From Fistularia commersonii (Eukaryota > Chordata > Actinopteri > Syngnathiformes > Fistulariidae): DNA of 64,000 bases. Below, piece by piece: positions 22,001-63,399 of the stretch; position 1 is the stretch's first letter; the number at the start of each line of letters is the position of its first letter. A model generated the notes under the pieces. It was not told where the DNA came from. It was given only the letters and a program-made list of their open reading frames with translations, and made no database searches. A program made the position numbers and the translations under genes. Location: contig JBBMNZ010000030.1 of assembly GCA_037954325.1 (NCBI GenBank), positions 7,501 to 71,500 on the forward strand. The letters are read 5' to 3'.

Positions 22001-23785
22001 AACCAGTAAACATGAGGCATTTTGTGTAGCAACATGGGGGTTTTATTTACGAGTTAAAATGTATGCAGAGATGCAGATGTCCTTTTGTCTTGTTTTTTTT
22101 GTTCTCATCCTTACAGAGATCCTTGGTGCGCTGCTGTCTGTTTTCACCATCTGGCTGGTGACAGGGGTGTTGGTCTATCTGGCGGTGGATCGCCTCATCA
22201 ATGACAACTACACCATCGAGGGGACGATCATGCTGATCACATCCGGCTGCGCCGTGCTGGCCAACATTATGTGAGTAAGAATGGACTCGGCATGTCACGG
22301 CGAGCTGAAGACGCCGTGCAGACGGAGTTTTCACTCGTGTCCCTCTGTTGACAGCATGGCGCTGACCCTCCACCAGTCCGGCCACGGCCACAGCCATGGC
22401 GGGCTCAGCTCCCACAGCCACGGCCACCAGAAGGGAAAGGGGGAAACCCAGGCGTCCAATCACAGCCATTCGAACGACAATGACGTGGAGCGAAAAGGAG
22501 CTAACCAGGGTTCGTTCTTCACGTTTGAAGTCGTGACCTTTACGTTCACAGTAAGGGTTTACATAAAGCACCCAAGATGGTGAAATGGTTAACCTGGCCG
22601 ATGTTTTTGTCTCTCTTAGGATGGCGGGTTCAGCAGGCCAATGCCAGCGTTCGGGCTGCGTTTGTGCACGTGTTGGGAGACCTGCTGCAGAGCCTCAGCG
22701 TGCTCGTCAGCGCCATCGTCATCTTTTTCAAGGTCGTGGGAGCTGTGCAAAGCAAAACGAACAAAACTCAGCCGGAGCGGTGCACATTTGCACGTCTAAA
22801 ATTATGTCGAATTATCCGCCGACATTAATGAAATTCCTGCATTTTCAAAACTAAGGTCAGACCACTGTTCTTTTCAAAGAGGCAGAATGGCGCGGGATTT
22901 TATTCTTATTCCATCTCCAGCCTGGTCTGAGGAGCGCTGAGCCCTCGGACGCTCCAGTCTTAAAAAGCAATTTTTTTTTTCCCCTTAAGGTAACATCTCG
23001 CTCCTTCACTGTTTGCCATTTTAATGGGAGCCTTTTGCGATCTTGTCTTTCAGCCAGAGTATAAGATCGCCGACCCCATCTGCACCTTCCTCTTCTCCAT
23101 ACTGGTTTTATGCACAACCTTCACTATCATGAGAGACATTCTGATTGTCCTGATGGAAGGTGAATCACTAATGTGCATTTTTTTTTTACCAAATTCTAGT
23201 CTCAAAAGGTGAGTCTGAACAATCATAAATCAATAAGTGTTTCTTTCGCTCTCCCTGGGGCAGGGACTCCGGCGGGCGTGCGGTACAGCGAGGTCAGGGA
23301 TGGTCTGCTGGCAGTGCGAGGAGTGACCGCCGTCCACAACCTTCACATCTGGGCCCTCACAGTCAACCAGGTGGTGCTGTCCGCACATGTGGCCATCGGT
23401 GAGTGGAATGGCAGCGGCAGAAAGAACGGCATATATGGAAAACTGTCAAAATGAATGGATTTGCACGTTGGGATTCAATGAACCTGAACATTGCAACTGA
23501 CTAAAATCTCTACTGACGAAAGGGTCTGAAGCTGTTAGAGCCCATAGTTTTCCCCTCAGCTTGGCTGAACTTAGTCGCTATGTAAAACTAGAAGGCTGCG
23601 CTAAACATCTGTTGGTTGTGGTTCCCCCATGCCCTACAGACGAATCTGTGGACGCCCAGATGGTCCTCCGAGAAATGACGCAGACCTGCTTCTCCTCGTA
23701 CAACTTCCACTCCGTCACGATCCAAATGGAGAGGCAGGCAGATCTGAAGCCCGGGTGCACGCTTTGCGAGGACCCCAAGATGTAG
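17751..23785 (+). CDS. slc30a8: Zinc transporter 8 (ZnT8, SLC30A8), nine coding exons
   Basis: Exons: 17751-17821, 18806-18957, 19811-19957, 22117-22270, 22355-22509, 22620-22732, 23054-23159, 23264-23398, 23640-23785. All introns are GT-AG and the frame is continuous, giving 392 residues (human protein about 369). ZnT8 is a cation diffusion facilitator that exchanges protons for zinc, loading zinc into secretory granules such as those of insulin cells. An N-terminal HCH motif is at 36-38. Six membrane helices lie at about 58-80, 84-107, 125-147, 157-180, 237-262 and 267-290. The zinc site is HxxxD twice (H90/D94 and H243/D247). A His-rich cytosolic loop spans 181-231. The C-terminal domain ends with CxxC (C384/C387). 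YFAGSLAVMTDAAHLLVDF and QANASVRAAFVH are family signatures. The loop and some TM text resemble SLC30A2. The med30 neighbour and HCH/CxxC motifs favour SLC30A8. Confidence 0.93.
19032..19091. repeat. (CA)n microsatellite in slc30a8 intron 2
   Basis: About 60 bases of CA repeat starting 75 bases after the exon 2 donor. Confidence 0.97.
20770..21010 (-). repeat. Teleost dispersed repeat (SINE/L2-tail type), reversed, in slc30a8 intron 3
   Basis: It reads in reverse as the common fish repeat: GGTCACGGGGTACTAGAG, CCAGTCGATCACAGGGCC, then TTTAGGGTCTCCAATTAAGC and GACCGTGGCAGGAAACC. The order matches the reverse of the copy at 51685-52020. Confidence 0.75.
21130..21425 (+). repeat. Teleost dispersed repeat, forward, with internal 44-bp tandem duplication
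   Basis: From CACAGTCCAAACATCTGTAG through GTGAATGAGAGGG, TTAAACCCTGCCTCTTGGGA and an ATGAATGAATGGATG tail. The middle contains about 2.5 copies of a 44-base unit (21203-21313; GGCTGGATGTC recurs at 21211, 21255 and 21299). It faces the reversed copy at 20770-21010, forming a potential inverted repeat inside the intron. Confidence 0.78.
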
Positions 23786-24302
23786 CCGCTCACCAGAGCG
23801 TCAAGCTGCTCGCCTTGCTTGCTTTGGCGCGGTCACCAGATGTCCTTCTCGGTGGGCGCTGAGGTCCCATGTCTTTGCCGTGACCAGAAGCTGGTTCCCG
23901 TGTCAGCGTCCACCCCCAGAAGTGATCTCATTGGCTGAAAAGGAAGATGATGGTGGAATTGATTTTATACAAAGACTCCCTCCTCTCCAGTGTGAAGCTT
24001 TGACTTTATTTTCCATAGATGTTTATTTTTAAAGTGTATTGATGCTGAGTTTTTCATTGGACAAACATATTCCGTTCAAGATCTTTCACTTCTGTACACA
24101 ACGGAGCGTAAACTCTCATTGTACATGTACTGCCACGACTTAGTGATGCTCAACAACTTGGATTCGAGCATTTACATTGCAAAATTTGGACTAATTTCAC
24201 ACACACCGCATAAAACCCAATCCTGTCGGCCCAGGAAGCATTTCATGCTTGTTGTTTAGTCATCAAACTGCGCTTCCCACATTTTTTGAAGTGGCATCAT
24301 TC

Positions 24303-24308
24303 AATAAA
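24303..24308 (+). terminator. Poly(A) signal of slc30a8
   Basis: AATAAA lies 518 bases after the slc30a8 stop, in an AT-rich 3' UTR, followed by a T-rich stretch. Confidence 0.7.
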
Positions 24309-24324
24309 CCATTCCTTTTTCAAA

Positions 24325-25299
24325 TGAGCCAACCTGGGAGACTCAGCAGCTGCTTTATTTCTTCATTCTTCAGCTTAATTTCTGGTTCAGTGTTTCAAGA
24401 TTCCACCTTAAGATAATTTAAGACAACAGACCCTAACCCTATTCTCCAGATTGCACCCAGTCTGAGTTTTACATTCAAAAAACAAGTGCTTGTAACTTTA
24501 TTTATTTACATCAGAGTTTGAACAGTGTCAGGTTCTGTCTGGGTAAGTGAGTAAGTGCTTATAGTGGCGTACAAAGAGAGGTGCAGGGGGTAGGGAGGGA
24601 AGGTCGAAGCAGAAATTCATCTGGAAGGGTCACCTGTCAGTCTGTTGGTCTCCTGGATACATCCAGCATTCACAACTCCGGGTTAGTTACTGTCTTTAAT
24701 TAACCTTCTGACTGGAAACACAGAACCTAGGTTGGAAAACAAGGAGACTCTATATCGGGAGAACCCAGCTGACCATCAGCATCACAACTGATGTGAGTTC
24801 ACAGCCTTGACCCTTGTCTTTATAGGTAAGTTTAAAATAAGAGCAACTAGGGTGGAGACAGAAACTGGGCCTGGGGTCTAATTGTCCAATTGGGATTCAA
24901 GCAAAGCCATTGAACTGGCCTGTTTGACCTCCCAAGAGAGGCTGAATGGCTGAGAAAACAAAGGCATAAAGGAATGTTTACTTGCCCTGATTTTGGTGCA
25001 TCAAGCCTGTTGCACTGTGATTTGTTTAAACCGGCAGAAGCGCTGTAGTACACAAACACGGATTAACCGCCAGGTTAACCCTAACCCTGGACTGACTGGG
25101 CACCCAGCATCTGCAAATCTCCTCTCTGTGAGGCAGTAATCATTTGAGAAAAATTATCAAACAATAAATAAATGCATAGTTAGCTGAGACTAACTACGTG
25201 CTGATAACAAATGGGGACCATTCATTGGACAAGAGAGGTCACCAGGCCCTGTTGGGGTTTGCAGGGTGCAAGAAAGTGCATTTATGTTATTTAAGTACA
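24325..25299. other. Intergenic, no gene seen
   Basis: Two CCCTAACCCT-like telomere-type hexamer pairs occur (about 24431-24442 and 25075-25087), too short to be a telomeric array. Otherwise unassigned. Confidence 0.45.
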
Positions 25300-25325
25300 C
25301 CCCCCCCCCCCCACACACACACACA
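25300..25325. repeat. Compound poly(C)-(CA)n tract
   Basis: 13 C followed directly by CA repeats. Confidence 0.95.
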
Positions 25326-25374
25326 AATTTAGGATCCTGGTTCTATTGCTATGGCCAAATGGCTTACAGTGTGT

Positions 25375-25520
25375 GCCTGCTGGGTTCTTTGTCTTCCACT
25401 CACAGTCAAAAAACAGTCAGTAGGTCCATAATGAGAGAGTGAATGATTGGATGATTAACAACAGACTCATCCGGGTCAAACTTCGCCTCTCGCTCGGTGT
25501 CTGCTGGGATTGACTAAAGG
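25375..25520 (+). repeat. Fragment of the teleost dispersed repeat
   Basis: CTGGGTTCTTTGTCTTCCAC, GAGAGAGTGAATGATTGG and CGCCTCTCGCTCGGTGTCTG appear in the usual order of the repeat's second half. Confidence 0.6.
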
Positions 25521-26739
25521 GCCGCATGCAGTCCTGGGTCACCTGACCCTCACCCTAAGCCCAAGATATTAAAAAAGAAATTGCCCCCTGAGAGCATCAG
25601 TGAAAGTCTGGAAAATAGAAAATCAAAATGATCGACATTCTGCTTAAGCTTTGCTTTGGTTCATTCTATTTGATTTAGATCCTTGAAGTTTCAACACTGG
25701 CATCATTACACTGAAGACACACACACTCACATCAAATGTGATTAAAAAAACAGCAATTATCATTATTTATGACAGACTTCTTAAATTTTTGACTATTTTC
25801 ATAGAAGCACATTGAGGTCAAGTGCTTAAAACATATGAATAGATAGATTAGAAACACATCCATTATGACATGAATGAATGAAATGAGTCCTTTGCTTTTC
25901 ACCACATCTTCCATCAGTTCACATTCACACTGTTCATCCCCATGTCTTATCATTTCATTGATGCTAATCTCGTCTCTGCGTCAAGAGACTTTTTGGAGTT
26001 AAATTAACTGTGAGCTGTTATATGCCTTCAGATCAGACGAGTTCTCCTCCCTCGCTCCACCCTCCATCTTCCAAATCCGCAGGGATGCGATCAGTATTTC
26101 ATTAAAGCGAGTTGAATTGCACTGTACCTGGATCACACCTCCTTGGTTAATTATTATGACACCGATTGGGTTTCCCAACGAAGGCTGCACTATCTGTTAC
26201 CCTTCTGATTTTTGCTCTCGGCCTGTTTTTTTTTCATGTTTAACTATGAAACATTTCATACGTTGCGTCTGCCTCCTTTTTGCCCTCACGTTCAAGGTTC
26301 AAGTCCTGGTGGAATAGATGTGATAGGCGGTGAGGCAACATAAACCTACAGTCACTGTCAAGGTAATCTGATCAGATGATCAGCGATACTGCGCTGCATT
26401 GCCATTTTTTTTAAAGTGTCCCCTGACTTGACACTGAAGTTTGTAAGCATACGGGAATTTGGATAAAATATAATACCAAGATGTGATGCCTTATATTGTG
26501 GTCTTGTGTTGAATGACGGCATTTGATATTGAGAAGAATGTCGCCTCGGTATGATTAAATTACATCAACATAAAAAGGCCTCTTTAAATCAATGAATTTT
26601 CTCCCAGCTCGCTGCAATGTAATCAATACATTTTGTCTCCACCCTTTCCCCCAAACACTTTGATCAGTGATGATGGATGGGCTTTCAAACAGCTGTGGCT
26701 CCTGCTGACAGCTGCCTTCTCTCACTGTCCTACATGCTT

Positions 26740-26741
<2 letters not shown>
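25521..26741. other. Intergenic, no gene seen
   Basis: AT-rich sequence. 26090-26190 contains a TTAATTATTATGACACCG stretch that could be conserved non-coding DNA, but I cannot test it. Confidence 0.4.
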
Positions 26742-26776
<35 letters not shown>

Positions 26777-26797
26777 ATACACAGGCACAACCATGCA

Positions 26798-26835
<38 letters not shown>
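26742..26835. repeat. (CA)n with a (CG)n core
   Basis: CA repeat, then a GTGCGCGCGCGC segment at about 26799-26810, then CA again. Alternating purine-pyrimidine sequence of this kind is prone to the Z form. Confidence 0.95.
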
Positions 26836-26929
26836 GTTACCCATTTGCAGTATGACGGATTTTTCTGTGAATACCATGTGTGCATGAGCGTAGTCATTAA
26901 TCCCACAATGTAAAATGTGAAATTCAACA

Positions 26930-27720
26930 TCATACGACCTGCGCCGGCCCACTCAACCCTCCCTGATCCTAATTAAACACACCAAGAAGACAGGCTGGAT
27001 GATTATAGAGACTCATTTCCAATTCGTGCAGCTCACTGTGTCTGGCGAAATGGCAGATGGGGATTAATGGTCATTCATCCTGGCAAGCTAACTGGCTCTC
27101 CTATTGCAATTAAAAGTTGTGGGCAGCCAAGTGAGCCTTACACAATGTTTTCATATCAGTCCTGTGCACTGACAGACATAGGGTGTTTTTTTTTAAGGGA
27201 CGGGGAATGAGTGAAAAGATTTTACTTAAGGTTATTATGACACAAAATGTTTTTCAGATAAAAGAAAATTGCAATACGGTCTGTAACCCCAATTTCAAGT
27301 GAATAATGTGAATTAAGCAATAGGCATCCTAATCTCCCATTTCAGCTCCGCTCAAGCCCGAAGGCAAAGGCTTTGTTTAATTCAATAAAACTGCTATTTC
27401 CTCCCTGTGTAACTCATAGCAGTCATTTGGCGTCGCGAAGACTCGTCTTGTCTTCATCATTTCAAATTAATTTGAGTTCTTGATGGCTCACAAAATAATA
27501 CACTCCAAGTAGTGGATGAATGGATGCGCTAAAGGATTTCGTTTAGTAAAGAGTAGACAACATGCCCAGTAATTGCATACTTCTGAGTCGTAAAGAGAAC
27601 GCATAAAAAGCAATAAGAGGCAATCATGTGGAGCAAATTGGCTCGGGGTCTTGATGAAGTCAGAAGAGGGTGAATGGACTGCAATCTGAGACTAAACCAG
27701 ACCGCGGCGCTGATACCTTT
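26930..27720. promoter_or_regulatory. Candidate conserved non-coding block upstream of med30
   Basis: Balanced-complexity, repeat-free sequence with homeodomain-like TAAT cores and AATTAAT clusters (for example CCTAATTAAACAC at about 26969, GGGGATTAATGGTCATTC at about 27058, TTTCAAATTAATTTGAG at about 27460). It lies between slc30a8 and med30. The call rests on composition only. Confidence 0.25.
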
Positions 27721-28650
27721 ACTACCCGCAGCGCATTTCTGCTGCGCTTTGTTTTACCGTACACCCAGAACAAGTCTTTTGAAACATGCGCTGATTTAGA
27801 AAGCGCAGTTTCACCGCATAGAATGAGCAGATAAGTCACGCATTCGCTCTCCCCGCGTCTACCCGTCTCACTCCCCTTATAAACAGGACGACACCGTGTG
27901 ACAAAATCAATTTGCGCCTCTACTTTGTCAGTTACCTCCTCCGGCGTCTAACTCTCGCGATGATTCGGGCCGACGAGATCCCGCGAGCAGCGAAGCTGCG
28001 GGACTTGACATGTCACCAAAACAGTCGTCTCGTCACGGCGCAGGTAACGTTTGTCTCCCGTGAGCACCCGCACCGCGACTGTACGGTTCAAACGATACCG
28101 CAATTCCTTTATGATCGCAGGGAGTTCAACGTTAGAGGACGGTCAAAAAGGAAAACCGGAGCGAAAGTGTCGCTTGTGTTCCGGTGACGATTCCGGGTTC
28201 TTTTTTTTTCAGCCTGCCGTCGTTCTCCGTGAATTTTCCGCGTGCGGACGTGGGATTCCACGCCAGGCGTTCCGTCGCTTGCGACTTTCCCCGACGAATT
28301 CGCCACAAAGTCCCTTGTCAAACTTGGACGCAACCGCTCTCCGAGCGTGAAATGCATGCGGTGTTTGCGGTCATTGAACAGCTCTGACGGGACAGCGCGC
28401 CCCCTCGCGGTTCGATCGGCCCAAACTCCTTGCACCGCGCCTTGTTTTTGTGTCAACGTCCTCGGAGACTCACGTTTGGGTGTTTAACGCTCATATCAGA
28501 ACACGTATCATATTACTTCACGTCCCCATCCTTCTTCCTCATCTCCCTTTCTGTTTCAAGACATGTGAAGGCCTCGCCGGCGTGGAGTGCCCTGACAGGT
28601 AACCTTTACCTGGACGTAAACCTCCCCTACTGTATCGACCTGCCGTCTCC
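27720..28650 (+). promoter_or_regulatory. CpG-rich promoter and 5' UTR region of med30
   Basis: CpG density rises sharply from about 27710 and stays high to the med30 start at 28651. A TATAAA string lies at 27878-27883 within TTATAAACAGG, 770 bases upstream. A good donor-like CAGGTAACG at 28041-28049 suggests a spliced 5' UTR. The ATG at 28651 is preceded by CTCC, a moderate context. Confidence 0.45.
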
Positions 28651-59059
<30,409 letters not shown>

Positions 59060-59771
59060 ACCAAATGCAGTAATGGAGCCTTATGTATACACACACACAC
59101 ACAAACACAGGAGAAGAGAGCTAATTGGACATATGATGACCTGAAGGTACAGTTTACAAGAGCTTTGGCCTCATCATCATGCTTCCTGATGTTCATGATG
59201 ATGATGATGAAGAAGATGATAAATTGGTGAGCAGCCTGGCCATTGTCGATTGGCCGTTACTCCGAAGACAAGGTGCGTCTGGGTGACATAAGAGATGGAG
59301 GCCATCCCATGATCTCTAAAACCTCCATTGTGCTTGATCTATTTATAGGCTCTGGCTCAGTGTAGAGTTTATACCCTTAGACACAGATTTATTTCATAGG
59401 TTTAGATTAGTCCAAAAATTAAAGAAAAATAAATTCTTGGCCCAGAAGAACTTTGAATAAAATGCATATTGTGACATGTTCTTCAATGACCTTCCTCTGC
59501 TGTTTTAATTTTAAAAATATGTAATAAATAATATATTTTTTCATCATGATGAGGATTTAAAGGAATAATCGTCAACAACTTGCTGTTGCTTTGACATTCA
59601 AAGCTGTTTCAAACTGTAAAGCTAAAAGAAGTGACTAAGCTAACAATTAACTTTAGCGGATCGACCAATCATGTTTAAGAGGCCGGTTGCTTTTTCCCTT
59701 TGCGCATTTAAGGTTTTGGAAATAAAGGCGTCTATGACCTCATTCTTGATATTTCACTGCTTATCCCTGTT

Positions 59772-59776
<5 letters not shown>
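59060..59776 (+). other. med30 3' UTR and downstream sequence
   Basis: This holds a short CA run (59089-59108), a GATGATGAT run (59195-59221) and two AATAAA hexamers (59428-59433 and 59456-59461) that are the likely poly(A) signals of med30. Confidence 0.6.
59428..59461 (+). terminator. Poly(A) signals of med30 (two candidates)
   Basis: AATAAA at 59428-59433 and again at 59456-59461, about 370-400 bases after the stop codon. Confidence 0.6.
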
Positions 59777-59844
<68 letters not shown>

Positions 59845-59862
59845 GCGGGGGGGGGGGGGGGG
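59777..59862. repeat. Compound (GT)n-poly(G) tract
   Basis: GT repeat of about 65 bases followed by a G-run with one C interruption (59843-59862). Confidence 0.97.
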
Positions 59863-60039
59863 TGAACCCACTGCTACCACACATGGAAAGGAGGAATGGA
59901 GGGATGACCAGGAGGATCCAGTGCTTCCATCGGAAGCCAGGGTCGGCCCAAACGGTCCAGCTGGCTCATTAGTTAGTACTAGTACATTTTTTTATGTAAA
60001 GTTTCCAATCCCTCCCCCATCCCTAATCTTGAACCTGAT

Positions 60040-62065
60040 ATTAGTTGCTCTTCCAGTCCTTGTGGCAGCTCCCTTCAGGGCTCGCCACAGCAGTGCTCTT
60101 CCTTCATCTCACCCTATTCTGTGTTTGTTCTTCTCTCTCAACAACTAGCATCCTGTCCTCTGTCTTAACTTCATACATCTCTTCAGTCGTCCTCAACACA
60201 TCCTACCTGGCAGTAACAAACCTCAGCATCCTTCTACATCGATCTTCACTGTCCCTCCTCTGTATATGTCCAAACCATCTAAGTCGAGGTTCTCTGACTT
60301 TCTCTTCAAAACACCTAACGCACTGTCTCTCTGCGTTAGGTATCCGTCCTCGTCACTCTCAGAGGGAACCCTGACAATTTCATCTCTGCCACCTCAATCC
60401 CTGCCTCCTTGGCACTGTATATACCTGACCTTTTATTTATTGCACGACATCCCTGACACTTTTCTACAGCCATTTCAGCCTGCTTGAACAATTTTCTTCA
60501 CCTGATTTCCACACTCTCCATTACTCTGACTGTTGCCCTGAAGTACATAAAATGCTCCATGTTCACTTTACCTTCACTTATGTCTGTTAATCCGTGGTCC
60601 ACAACGGTCACCTCTTCTGCTCTTCATTCTCTCTCATTTCCTCATTCATCAGCTTGTCAAAGTACTCTTTCCAACTTCCCACCACTCATCTAGCATCTGT
60701 CAATATATGCATCCTTAATCACCAGAACCTGCAGTACATCCTTTCCATCTCTATCTCCCTGTTTTGCTAATCTGTATGAAGCATGCTCTCCCTCCTTACT
60801 TTCCAACATAGGGTACAAGCCTTCATGCTCCCTTTGTTTTGCCTTTGCTACCTCTACTTTCACCCAGCACCGGATCCCTACCTTCCTCTAACCTTGTCTG
60901 TTCCCTTCAGTCCCCTCAGTGTCTCACTTCTTTGCCTACGTCTTTGCCTCTACTTTCTTTCCAGATGACACACCATGTCCTCTCCTATTTGTCTCCCTGA
61001 TCACATCAGCTATAGTTGTCCAGTCATATGGAAGCTCTCCCTGACCACCCAGAGCCTTCCTCAACTCCTCCCTGAAAACCATACAACACCCCTCCTTTTC
61101 AGCTTCCACCACTTTGTCCTCTGCTCTGCCTTTGTCCTCTCAATTTTCCTTGTCACCAGAGTCATCCTGCAAACCACCATCCTATGCTGCCTGGCTACTG
61201 TCTCACCTAGCACATTGCAGTCACTGATCTCCCTCATATTAGATCATCTTTACAAGATGTAGTCTACTTGCACACGCCTATCTTACTGGTATGAGTCACC
61301 CTATGTTTCTGCCTGTTCTGGAAAAAGGGATTCACTACAGCTCTTTTCATCCTGTTTGCAAAATCTACCACCATCTGTCCCTCTGCGTTTCTATCCTGGA
61401 TCCCAAACCTGCCCATCAATTCATCATCACCTCAATTGCCTGCACCAACATGTCCACTGAAGTCTGCACCAGTTGTCACTCTCTCACCTCTGGGGATATT
61501 TTGCATCACTTCATCTGAGTCACTCCAAAGTTTTCCTTACCTTCTAACTCACGTTAGTCCATCTGATGCTCTTTTTACCTTCAAACCAATTCCAAAAAAA
61601 CTCCTCCTTCAAGATAAGTCCTACTCCATTTCTCTTCCTGTCAATACCATGATAGTACAACTTAAATCCTTCTCCTAAGCTTCTAGCCTTGCTACCCTTC
61701 CACCTGCTCTCCTGGACACACAGTATCTCCACATTCCTTCTCCGCATCATGTCAACCAACTCTCTAGCTTTCCCTGTTATTGTCCCCAAGATTCAAATTT
61801 CCTACTCGAAGTCCTCGCTTCTTGGCCTTTGTTTTCTCTTGCTGCTTCTGAACACGCCTTCCTCCTTTCAATCTTCGGCCCAAAGTAGCCCACTTTCCAC
61901 TGGGTGCCCTGTAGGTTACCAGCACCGATGGTGGCCATCTTTCACCCGGGTCTCAACTGATCTGGTATGGAAATCACATGTTCCTTTCACAAATTTGGTT
62001 TGGGTCTAGTTTTATGGTGGAGACCCTTCCTGTTGCACCCTTTGCGTTTGTCCGGGCGTGGGACC
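60040..62065 (-). mobile_element. RTE-type LINE, minus strand, decayed
   Basis: On the minus strand, 61789-61544 encodes the start of the endonuclease domain (ARELVDMMRRRNVEILCVQE, then SRWKGSKARSLGEGFKLYYH and KRNGVGLILKEEFF). Upstream lies the usual 5' region with AGGAAGGGTCTCC (about 62035). Downstream the pieces run in family order to the 3' terminus near 60060, where GGCGAGCCCTGAAGGGAGCT on the minus strand marks the normal end. At about 2.0 kb against a usual length of over 3 kb, it is internally deleted and full of frameshifts. Confidence 0.85.
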
Positions 62066-62310
62066 AGCTCAAAGAGCACATGCGCCTTCTTCAGGTTGCA
62101 TTACCTGACATTAGTTGCACAAACACCCGAAAGTCTGAGAACATCTGCGCCCTTGGTCGCGCAGACGACTGGCACAGTTGGTTCACAGATGTGCGTGAGA
62201 AGATGCTTCTACTACCGGCTGACTCAATCATTCAGAGCACAGCAGAGATCGCATACGGACACTTTATGAGGCTGCTGCCGCCATCAGACGCCCCCCGTAG
62301 GGCAGATTGA
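62066..62310 (+). other. Orphan coding-like stretch, unrecognised
   Basis: A plus-strand frame entering from the LINE 5' region stays open to a TGA at 62308-62310. Its last 80 or so residues look protein-like (AWDQLKEHMRLLQVALPDIS, then ADDWHSWFTDVREKMLLLPA and AEIAYGHFMRLLPPS), with a balanced amino-acid mix and alternating helix-like pattern. No ATG starts it outside the LINE (first Met at 61978 lies within the LINE). I do not recognise the family. It could be an exon, a pseudogene piece, part of another mobile element or chance. Confidence 0.3.
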
Positions 62311-62905
62311 AGCATTTAAAGACATTATTACCAGAGAAAAAAAATGAAGAGGCTCAATAAATGTTTTCTGAGGGACTAACAAATCTCCACCGCCCTGCAG
62401 TTTAATAAACTGTAGAGCTGGTTCTTAGATCAGTGCGCAGTTGAAGGACATGGTAGTCAGGCCAAGAACCAACCAACCAACAAACAAACAAGTAATCAGA
62501 AACATTATCTCAGAAAGCAAAAGTAGATTAACATGAGGTTTTACAAAAAAAGACTCTGAAAAAAATTGGAAACAATTTTGTTTTTGAATCAGAAAGAAAT
62601 AAACACTGTCCCACGAAAGTAGAATAAATTACAACAAGAAAAGTGATGACGATAATGATTGTGATGAGAATAATGATAAATGAATGAGAAGAAATGTAGA
62701 CTGTTTAAAAAAATGATAATGAATTCTCTTTCTTTCAAGAACGTACCCTTCTTGAACCTAAAATCAAATGAAAAAATAAATGAATGTATAAGCTGAAAAC
62801 CGTTCACTTTTCTCTTTCAGTCTTCAGTTTTATTATTCAATTGCAAAACTAATCTTCAAATCTCCAAAGTAATGATTCTTCACTATATATCCTCTCCATC
62901 AATAA
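62311..62905. other. No gene seen
   Basis: AT-rich sequence with a short AACC/AAAC run (62471-62492). Confidence 0.5.
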
Positions 62906-63210
62906 AAAAAAGAATAAGATAAGATAAGACAAACTTTATTTATTCTTTTATCAGCAGTGTAACAGTTATAATATCAATAAATATGAATATAGATTAAAAA
63001 AGAGACAATTAGAAGATAGCAAAAGACATCCACAAATAAATAGACAGCAGGGAGACCAACACCAACAACAAGGAAAAGGACAACAGAATGGAAATGATCG
63101 CCACCACCAGGACCCAGAAGGCTTTGGGTGGTGGTCCTTGGATTATTTTTCACCTGTCTTACTATCCGCCTTGATCTCTCACGATAGACACGTGAGGAAA
63201 TTTGCGCCAT
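62906..63210 (-). mobile_element. LINE 3' tail, minus strand
   Basis: AAGAATAAGATAAGATAAGA followed by CAAACTTTATTTATTC at 62911-62946 is the reversed 3' end of a CR1/L2-type LINE, as at 13546-13690. The part from 63000 is the adjoining body sequence without a clear frame. Confidence 0.5.
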
Positions 63211-63399
63211 GGTATTGGTTTAACCCATGAGCCTGCACTAGAAAGGAAATGGCATTCCATGGCAAGAGTCTCACGTAGCCTGGTGAGATAGCCAAAAGAG
63301 ATAGTGGACATGAAAGCCGTTGGCTAGGTTTGATCAGCCTATTGCTCAGCACTGAGAAGGGAGAATAACCAATGCCAGGTTCCTCTTTAGCTTCACGGT

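Noticed and set aside
22047..22571. 174-codon minus-strand frame across 22047-22571
   Set aside because: It is antisense to slc30a8 exons 4 and 5, whose splice sites and protein family are clear.
17751..23785. Identity as slc30a2 (ZnT2)
   Set aside because: The His-rich loop and some TM text fit ZnT2, but the med30 neighbour, QANASVRAAFVH, PEYKIADPICTF and the HCH/CxxC motifs fit ZnT8 better.
24431..25087. CCCTAACCCT strings as interstitial telomere repeats
   Set aside because: Each occurrence is only one or two units long.
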